Below, piece by piece: positions 36,166 through 41,305 of a stretch of 41,305 bases of DNA; within the stretch, counting starts at the first letter, position 1, and every line of letters starts with the position of its first letter. The stretch is from Pseudogemmobacter bohemicus (GTDB taxonomy: Bacteria; Pseudomonadota; Alphaproteobacteria; Rhodobacterales; Rhodobacteraceae): contig NZ_QNHG01000004.1 of NCBI RefSeq assembly GCF_003290025.1, positions 49,687 to 90,991 of the forward strand. Reading direction: 5' to 3'. The notes under the pieces are model-generated. The model was given only the letters and a program-made list of their open reading frames with translations, was not told the origin of the DNA and did not search any database. The position numbers and the translations under genes are program-made.

Positions 36166-36737
36166 TCGCGACTCCAGACCGGGTAACCGGCGCTTTGCAG
36201 AAGGGCGGCGGTCTCAGTGACGGGCAAGCCGACGATGCCGCTGAAACTGCCGGAAATCCAAGGGAAAAACGCACCGGCGCGGCCATGGATGCCATAAGCG
36301 CCGGCCTTGCCCTCCCATTCGCCGCTATCGAGATAGGCGTTCAGCTCGGCATCCGAGAGACGCTTCATCTTCACCGCGCTGACCACTTCGCGCGCCCAGA
36401 CCCGCGCACCCCGGCGCACGGCGACGGCGGTGATCACCTCATGGCGGCGCCCGCCCAGCAGCGTGAGAAAGGCCGCAGCCTCTGCCGCATCCGCCGGTTT
36501 TCCAAGAATACGCCGCCCAAGCGCCACCGTCGTATCGGCCGAGATCACGATATCATCGGGATCCGCCGTGATGGCGAGGTTCTTTTCGCGCGCGACGCGG
36601 GCACAATAGGGGCGCGGCAATTCGCCCTTTCGCGGATCCTCATCAATATCGGGCGAGAGGATCAGGTCGGGGATGATCCCGATCTGCGCCAGAAGATCCT
36701 TCCGGCGGGGCGAGGACGAACCGAGGATCAGTCGCAA
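36162..36737 (-). CDS. maf: Maf-family nucleotide pyrophosphatase
   Basis: Protein of 191 aa. Motifs: [10 protein letters not shown] at the N-terminus, [13 protein letters not shown] with catalytic Asp, and [12 protein letters not shown]. Maf proteins hydrolyse non-canonical or pyrimidine NTPs to monophosphates and are linked to septum control. The start is TTG at 36737, fixed by the conserved N-terminus; the ribosome site is weak, in keeping with coupling to infA ten bases upstream. The [10 protein letters not shown] form suggests the dTTP/UTP (YhdE-type) subfamily, not certain. Confidence 0.93.
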   Translation of the reverse strand: MRLILGSSSPRRKDLLAQIGIIPDLILSPDIDEDPRKGELPRPYCARVAREKNLAITADPDDIVISADTTVALGRRILGKPADAAEAAAFLTLLGGRRHEVITAVAVRRGARVWAREVVSAVKMKRLSDAELNAYLDSGEWEGKAGAYGIHGRAGAFFPWISGSFSGIVGLPVTETAALLQSAGYPVWSRE

Positions 36738-36746
36738 GGCGGATGC

Positions 36747-36965
36747 TTACTTAAAGCGGTAGTTGATGCGGCCTTTCGACAGGTCATAGGGGGTCATTTC
36801 CACCTGCACCTTGTCGCCTGCCAGAACACGGATGCGGTTTTTGCGCATCTTGCCTGCCATCGTTGCGATCAGTTCATGGCCATTATCGAGTTCGACCTTG
36901 AATGTCGCATTGGGCAAGAGTTCCTTCACGACACCGGGGAATTCGAGAATGTCTTCCTTGGCCAT
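36747..36965 (-). CDS. infA: Translation initiation factor IF-1
   Basis: Protein of 72 aa with the S1/OB-fold pattern [20 protein letters not shown] and the ending KGRINYRFK, full length and typical for alphaproteobacteria. Binds the 30S A site during initiation. The ATG at 36965 is preceded by GGAG; a GTG two codons upstream is not needed. First gene of the infA-maf-rng-yacG operon. Confidence 0.97.
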   Translation of the reverse strand: MAKEDILEFPGVVKELLPNATFKVELDNGHELIATMAGKMRKNRIRVLAGDKVQVEMTPYDLSKGRINYRFK

Positions 36966-37387
36966 GTTCACTCCGAATGGGAAAGGGCCCGCGGGAAACG
37001 CAGGCCTTCTGGGCTGGGCATATGCGCCTTACCGCCCGGTTTTACAAGCCCGGTTTTACAAACCCGGTTCCGCAAGGGGCATCGGAGGGCTTCTGCGGGG
37101 CCTGACCTGGCTCTGCACTGCATTCCCGCAGGTGGCGCGATGCGGGCAGCCGCCCCCGGTCCTGCCCCGGCCCTGCTCTGGCCCTGCTCTGACCGTCCAG
37201 GGCCGGGTTGCCGGGACAGAATGCGCAGCCCTGTCCCTCGATGCGGCGCCCCCATCGGGCCAAGCGGCGGCATCGGGCGCGGCGGCAGGCGCCCCCAAAA
37301 GGTTTCGCGAAAGGCCACGCCCCGGAACGTTGACTCGCGCGCGGGCTGCGCTCATAGCACCTGCGTCACCAGAGGAAGGCAGGCGCC
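36966..37387. other. Divergent intergenic region with tandem 14-bp repeats
   Basis: Between infA and purC, 422 bp. It holds three tandem 14-bp units (GCCCGGTTTTACAA twice, then ACCCGGTTCCGCAA, 37034-37075) and a CCCTGCTCTGG-type repeat near 37170-37195. Promoters for both operons must lie here; none is convincing by eye. No gene seen. Confidence 0.5.
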
Positions 37388-38368
37388 ATGTCGATTGATC
37401 TCTCCCGCGTGCTGAACGAGGCCCGCATCCCCGAGCTGCCCTCGCCCTATTTCGGCAAGGTGCGCGACTGCTATGATCTGCCGGCCACGGCGGAATTTCC
37501 GGACGGTCGGCGGATCCTGATCTCGTCGGACCGGATCTCGGCCTTTGACCGCATTCTTGCCGCGATCCCGTGGAAGGGCCAGGTCCTGACCCAGGTGGCG
37601 CGCTGGTGGTTCGACCGCACTGCGGATATCTGCCCCAATCATGTCACCGCCTATCCCGACCCCAATGTGGTGATCGGCCGTCGCGTCACCATCCTGCCGG
37701 TCGAGGTCGTGGTGCGTGGCTATCTGGCCGGCACCACCTCCACCTCGGTGCTGACGCAATACAAGGCCGGCCTGCGCGAGATGTATGGCCACCGCCTGCC
37801 CGACGGGCTGAGGGATAACGAAGCCCTGCCCCATGCCATCATCACCCCCACCTCGAAAGCCTTTGACGGCGGCCATGACGAGCCGCTGACGGCATCCGAT
37901 ATCGTCTCACAGGGGTTGCTGACCAAAGCCCAATGGGAGGAAGTGTCGGACAAGGCGCTGAAACTCTTTGCTTTCGGCCAGAAACTCGCGGCAGAGCGCG
38001 GGCTGATCCTGGTCGATACCAAATATGAATTCGGGCTGGACGATCAGGGCCGCATCCTGCTGGCCGACGAGATCCATACCCCGGATTCCAGCCGTTACTG
38101 GATCGCGGATGGCTATGCCGCGGCGCTGGAGACCGGCAGCCGGCCGCCCTCTTTCGACAAGGATGTGATCCGGGCCTGGGTGGCGGCGCGCTGCGACCCC
38201 TATAAGGATCCGGTGCCGGACATCCCGGAAGAGATGATCGCAAAGACCTCCGCCGTCTATATCGCGGCCTATGAGCGCATCACCGGCGAGACCTTCCGCC
38301 CCGACAGCTCGGGCGAGACGCCGCTGGAGCGGGTAAGGGCAAATCTGGCACCCTATTTCACCGCCTGA
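37388..38368 (+). CDS. purC: SAICAR synthase (phosphoribosylaminoimidazolesuccinocarboxamide synthase)
   Basis: Protein of 326 aa joining CAIR and aspartate with ATP in purine synthesis. Motifs: [40 protein letters not shown] and [14 protein letters not shown]. It is the longer form (about 300 aa, as in yeast Ade1) and not the ~240-aa E. coli form. The ATG has GAGGAAGG upstream. Divergent from infA. Confidence 0.97.
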   Translation: MSIDLSRVLNEARIPELPSPYFGKVRDCYDLPATAEFPDGRRILISSDRISAFDRILAAIPWKGQVLTQVARWWFDRTADICPNHVTAYPDPNVVIGRRVTILPVEVVVRGYLAGTTSTSVLTQYKAGLREMYGHRLPDGLRDNEALPHAIITPTSKAFDGGHDEPLTASDIVSQGLLTKAQWEEVSDKALKLFAFGQKLAAERGLILVDTKYEFGLDDQGRILLADEIHTPDSSRYWIADGYAAALETGSRPPSFDKDVIRAWVAARCDPYKDPVPDIPEEMIAKTSAVYIAAYERITGETFRPDSSGETPLERVRANLAPYFTA

Positions 38369-38419
38369 CAGCGGGATACTGTTTGCGCTAACAAAGGGCG
38401 GAAAAATCGGGAGGCTGCG

Positions 38420-39355
38420 ATGATTCTCTGCTGTGGTGAGGCGCTGATCGACATGCTGCCGAGGGTCTCGACGGCGGGCGAGCCCTGTTTCGCGCCCTAT
38501 GCCGGCGGCGCGGTGTTCAACACCGCCATCGCGCTCGGACGGCTGGGCACGCCGGTCGGGTTCTTCTCGGGCGTCTCGACCGATATGCTGGGCGAGATCC
38601 TTGCCGATACGCTGGCGGCGTCAAATGTCGATACCGGCCTGCTGGCGCGGTCTGCGCGGCCGACCACGGTGGCTTTTGTCAAGCTGACCAATGGCCAGGC
38701 AAGCTATGCCTTTTACGATGAGGCCACGGCTGGCCGGATGCTGGCGCCCGGTGATCTGCCGGTGCTGCCCGATACGGTAGAGGCGCTGTTTTTCGGCGGC
38801 ATCTCGCTGGTCAATGACCCGGCAGCCTCAAGCTATGAGGCGCTGCTTGCCCGCGAATCCGGGCGGCGGCTGATTATGATCGACCCGAATATCCGCCCGG
38901 GCTTCATCGCCGGTAACGAGGACGCCTACCGCGCCCGCATCACCCGGATGATCGCACAAAGCGATATCGTGAAGCTCTCGGATGAGGATCTGCACTGGCT
39001 GGAGGGCCGGGGTGACACCGCCGCGCTGGCCGCCGGCCTGCTGGCAAAGGGGCCGGCGCTGGTGCTGATCACTGAAGGCGCGGAGGGCGCCCGCGCCTTT
39101 GCGCATGGGACCAGCCGCCACCGCCCGGCGGGGCGGGTCGATGTGGTCGATACGGTCGGCGCCGGCGATACGTTCAATGCGGGCTTCCTTGCCGGTCTCG
39201 CCCGCCAGGGCGCGCTGAGCCGGGCCGGCCTTGCGGCGCTGAGCGGCAGCGAGATTGACGCCTGCCTTGACCTTGGCATCCGCGCCGCCGGCGTCACCGT
39301 CTCGCGCGCGGGTGCCAACCCGCCCTGGGTGCATGAGCTGGAACCCGCATCGTGA
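38420..39355 (+). CDS. PfkB-family carbohydrate kinase (fructokinase-like)
   Basis: Protein of 311 aa, ribokinase fold. Starts [11 protein letters not shown] (fructokinase-like), with [15 protein letters not shown] sugar-site segment and the C-terminal signature [13 protein letters not shown] holding the catalytic Asp. GGAG is nine bases before the ATG. The substrate may be fructose; sequence alone does not prove it. Its stop overlaps the dtd GTG start by four bases (GTGA). Confidence 0.9.
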   Translation: MILCCGEALIDMLPRVSTAGEPCFAPYAGGAVFNTAIALGRLGTPVGFFSGVSTDMLGEILADTLAASNVDTGLLARSARPTTVAFVKLTNGQASYAFYDEATAGRMLAPGDLPVLPDTVEALFFGGISLVNDPAASSYEALLARESGRRLIMIDPNIRPGFIAGNEDAYRARITRMIAQSDIVKLSDEDLHWLEGRGDTAALAAGLLAKGPALVLITEGAEGARAFAHGTSRHRPAGRVDVVDTVGAGDTFNAGFLAGLARQGALSRAGLAALSGSEIDACLDLGIRAAGVTVSRAGANPPWVHELEPAS

Positions 39356-39612
39356 GGGCCGTCCTGCAACGCATCACCCGGGCCGAGGTCGCGGTCGGGG
39401 GCGAGGTGGTCGGGCGCTCGGGCCCTGGTCTGATGATCCTCGTCTGCGCGATGCAAGGGGATGATGAGGCAGTGGTCGCGAAGACCGCCGCCAAGATCGC
39501 GAAGATGCGGATCTTCCGCGATGACCAGGACAAGATGAACCTCTCGGTCAGGGATATCGGCGGCACGGCGCTGGTCATCAGCCAGTTCAAACTTGCTACC
39601 ACATTAAATTAA
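39352..39612 (+). pseudogene. dtd: D-aminoacyl-tRNA deacylase gene, cut in half by a mobile element
   Basis: The first 79 residues ([13 protein letters not shown] through [10 protein letters not shown]) match the N-terminal half of Dtd, which removes D-amino acids from tRNA. Family proteins are about 145 residues and end with the Gly-cisPro loop (NxGPVT); here the frame breaks exactly after SQF of the conserved SQFTL motif (residues 77-79) and runs eight codons of foreign AT-rich sequence to a stop. The catalytic Thr that follows SQF and the whole C-terminal half are missing, so no working enzyme is expected from this copy. GTG start overlapping the pfkB stop. Confidence 0.9.
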
Positions 39613-39629
39613 CCACTAACACATTGATT

Positions 39630-39965
39630 TTACTTACCACCCGGCCCCTGCCCCATCAGCCGCAACAGCAGTTCTTTCGGGTTCATCCGGACAAGCGCCA
39701 TCGTCAGCCCGTCCAGCGTGAGCGCCAGCAGGAAGATCATGCCTATCAGCAGGTCTGGGGGCAGGCCGAACCACAGCAGAGCCGCAGGCCCAAGCAGCAC
39801 GGCCCCAACCACAGACACAAAAAGCGTGATCAATAAATCAGTGGCAAGGCACAAACGCTCTTTCCTGATCCGACTGACTTTCCGATTTCTTACTGCCAGT
39901 AGCCCCCCGGCAACCGCGACAACCCAATGGCTTAACTCAATACCAAAAAACAAATAATCAGCCAT
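39630..39965 (-). CDS. Holin-like small membrane protein
   Basis: Protein of 111 aa with three hydrophobic segments (about 13-27, 43-70, 72-92) separated by short charged loops and a basic C-terminus. The N-terminus is short (MADYLFFGIELSHW). Size, three-segment layout and its place at the end of a phage late region suit a holin, which forms membrane lesions at lysis; the sequence family is not recognised. CAGGAG lies eight bases upstream of the ATG. A terminator precedes it, so it may be transcribed separately or by read-through. Confidence 0.6.
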   Translation of the reverse strand: MADYLFFGIELSHWVVAVAGGLLAVRNRKVSRIRKERLCLATDLLITLFVSVVGAVLLGPAALLWFGLPPDLLIGMIFLLALTLDGLTMALVRMNPKELLLRLMGQGPGGK

Positions 39966-39980
39966 AGGCGAAACTCCTGA

Positions 39981-40024
39981 TAAAAAAGACGCCCAATGCG
40001 GAAGGGGATACGCACTGGACGCCT
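39981..40024 (-). terminator. Intrinsic terminator between tail-type gene and holin
   Basis: On the minus strand a 13-14-bp stem with G-U pairs (AGGCGTCCAGTGCG pairing with CGCATTGGGCGTC) is followed by TTTTTT. It lies 30 bp after the stop of the 247-aa gene. Confidence 0.8.
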
Positions 40025-40054
40025 AACTCTAAATAGCGTTTCAGAGAGTTTTGT

Positions 40055-40798
40055 TTATGGAAATAGAGTTTGATCCACCAGCCCAATGAAGCCTCTTGCA
40101 TACGGATTGCGCAGATGCACGGGTAATACATCGGTCGTGGCGGCAGACCACAGAAGCCGCCTGGTATAACTTTGTGCTGAGTTAATCCTAACCCCCGTGG
40201 GATGAAGAAGTTTAGTCGATGCATCCGGAACCTGCCTCAATGCAGCACTGCCATCAAAAAAGAAAAATGGAGTATACCCGCTCGGATTGTTGATGACATT
40301 TGTTCCATTGATGTTTCCCGTTACTCTCAACACTTTTGAATCAGAATGGAATGCAATATTTCCCGCCGCATCATAAGCAACCAATCCATGCCCAGATTCA
40401 GCATTATCGTTTGGCTTGATCGGTCTCGCCACCGCCATCGTTATTGTTGGCTGATCAGAACGGAACTGAGCCGCGTGTTGATAGTGAACATCCCGCGCGA
40501 AAATACTTCCACCATAAGCGCATGTCACGCCGATGAACATATCAGGTTCCAGAACGAAACCCGGCGGATAACCAACGGAATAAAGATAATGAAACGTGCC
40601 ATCAGCCCGCCAAATTTCTACATTTGGTTCTCCATATGCCTGCCCTGTTTGAGTCATATCCCAGAAATCGAAGGCTCGCCAAGCTGTAACCCGGTCATAC
40701 CAACTAACACTAAAAATGTTGGTGATTGCCAATACTCTATCTTCTGATGACGCTGCAATCACCCCATCAGAATTAAAAATTTGAAATCCGTAACTCAT
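40055..40798 (-). CDS. Phage virion/tail-type protein, 247 aa
   Basis: Starts MSYGFQIFNSDGVIAASSED, a beginning like small phage tail-associated proteins (DUF6453-type, by recollection), followed by beta-rich, aromatic, Asn/Ser-rich sequence without membrane segments. It overlaps the upstream paralogue by four bases (ATGA) and shares its MSYG opening. Probably part of the tail-tip or tail-fibre region. Exact role unknown. Confidence 0.65.
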   Translation of the reverse strand: MSYGFQIFNSDGVIAASSEDRVLAITNIFSVSWYDRVTAWRAFDFWDMTQTGQAYGEPNVEIWRADGTFHYLYSVGYPPGFVLEPDMFIGVTCAYGGSIFARDVHYQHAAQFRSDQPTITMAVARPIKPNDNAESGHGLVAYDAAGNIAFHSDSKVLRVTGNINGTNVINNPSGYTPFFFFDGSAALRQVPDASTKLLHPTGVRINSAQSYTRRLLWSAATTDVLPVHLRNPYARGFIGLVDQTLFP

Positions 40799-41091
40799 GC
40801 TGAAACACCCCGGAAGAAATAGACATAGAAATTTGAGGAATGAACCCTTCCGCCAAATGCAGCATCCCGAATCCAGACAAAGGATTTTGTTGTGTTATTC
40901 CAGGCAACCGCCTGTTCAAAAACACTATCACCAATCACAAGATGCCAGAACCCAACATCCGAATTGAATTCTGGAATAGTTGCCGATCCCGTTTCAGTCT
41001 GGCAATGCAATATTTTTACAATACCATAGGTGTTGAGCGTGTCAGAACTCATCTGGCCAGTTGAAGTCATAACCTGAACGCCGTAAGACAT
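40795..41091 (-). CDS. Phage virion-type protein, 98 aa, paralogue of the next gene
   Basis: Starts MSYGVQVMTSTGQMSSDTLN, clearly related at its N-terminus to the 247-aa protein downstream (MSYGFQ.....G....S). Beta-rich and aromatic, ends FYVYFFRGVSA. GGGAGG is nine bases upstream. The two adjacent paralogues suggest duplication in a tail or fibre module. Confidence 0.65.
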   Translation of the reverse strand: MSYGVQVMTSTGQMSSDTLNTYGIVKILHCQTETGSATIPEFNSDVGFWHLVIGDSVFEQAVAWNNTTKSFVWIRDAAFGGRVHSSNFYVYFFRGVSA

Positions 41092-41096
41092 CTTGA

Positions 41097-41291
41097 TCAG
41101 CCTCCCGTTTCGAAATTGATTTCAATTTCTTCCGGCTGATATTCAGCATCAGGCGAAACCGGATCATCAATAACAGGCTCAACAATCCGGGTTTCATCTT
41201 CAACCACTTGTTCAACGTAATGAGGCAGAATCGAAATCCGATTGGCAATAAGGATGTTATCTCTGCAATCTGAGCAAAAGCAGATCGGCAT
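41097..41291 (-). CDS. Small acidic phage protein with an N-terminal CxxC-type motif
   Basis: Protein of 64 aa: MPICFCSDC near the start (Cys4, Cys6, Cys9) and a strongly acidic second half. The three closely spaced cysteines may bind metal. It stops five bases before the next phage gene, so it belongs to the same transcript. Not recognised; the start is near the window edge but an ATG is present. Confidence 0.5.
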   Translation of the reverse strand: MPICFCSDCRDNILIANRISILPHYVEQVVEDETRIVEPVIDDPVSPDAEYQPEEIEINFETGG

Positions 41292-41305
41292 TTGCTTTTG
41301 AACCT

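Larger units (their letters stand above)
39589..41305. mobile_element. Right or left end of a prophage inserted in dtd
   Basis: From about 39589 the composition drops abruptly in GC, and four minus-strand genes of phage character follow to the window edge: a holin-like protein, two related virion-type proteins and a small acidic CxxC protein. The first ~40 bases contain repeated ACCACATTAA / ACCACTAACACATT motifs that may be recombinase sites. The other end of the element and the rest of dtd are outside the window, so the type of phage is not known. Confidence 0.75.

Overview
The window looks like chromosome of an alphaproteobacterium of the order Rhodobacterales (Paracoccus/Rhodobacter-like). 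This rests on the high GC and codon use of the core genes, their protein signatures (IF-1, HflK/HflC, a DUF2842 protein, YacG, one-chain L-serine dehydratase), the infA-maf-rng-yacG-tRNA-Phe order, and a long acidic Ala/Glu/Pro protein of a kind I associate with this order. Species cannot be fixed from the sequence alone.

Positions 1-23668 are ordinary core chromosome: a small hypothetical protein, a 2Fe-2S ferredoxin, a lipoprotein with a peptidoglycan-binding-like end, an envelope quality-control block (Deg-type protease, hflC, hflK), gor and rpiA overlapping by one base, sdaA, then purA with two small genes, an APC permease, a 1127-residue low-complexity protein, thiamine pyrophosphokinase, a DMT exporter, 5-formyl-THF cyclo-ligase overlapping mgtE, and guanine deaminase.

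Positions ~23690-34704 form an AT-richer accessory island between the 3' end of guaD and the 3' end of tRNA-Phe. It holds a broken TniQ-like transposition gene, an N6-adenine DNA methyltransferase, and a tightly coupled three-gene minus-strand operon: a large protein with two GHKL ATPase modules (an N-terminal MORC/MutL-like one and a C-terminal histidine-kinase one), a receiver-domain protein with a C-terminal Cys4 zinc ribbon, and an unrecognised HxD/HxQxGG protein. Further right are a 470-aa protein with a degenerate PD-(D/E)XK-like motif and a nucleotidyltransferase fused to an alpha/beta-hydrolase. Three diverged copies of one non-coding repeat separate these cargo units. The content is that of a defence island. 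The histidine kinase-receiver-HxQxGG operon and the nucleotidyltransferase-hydrolase fusion are the best candidates for undescribed systems.

Positions 34705-39588 return to core genes: tRNA-Phe, yacG, rng, maf and infA (minus strand), then purC, a PfkB sugar kinase and the first half of dtd. dtd is cut inside its SQF(T)L catalytic motif by a mobile element, almost certainly a prophage, whose late genes (holin and tail/virion-type proteins, minus strand) run to the end of the window.
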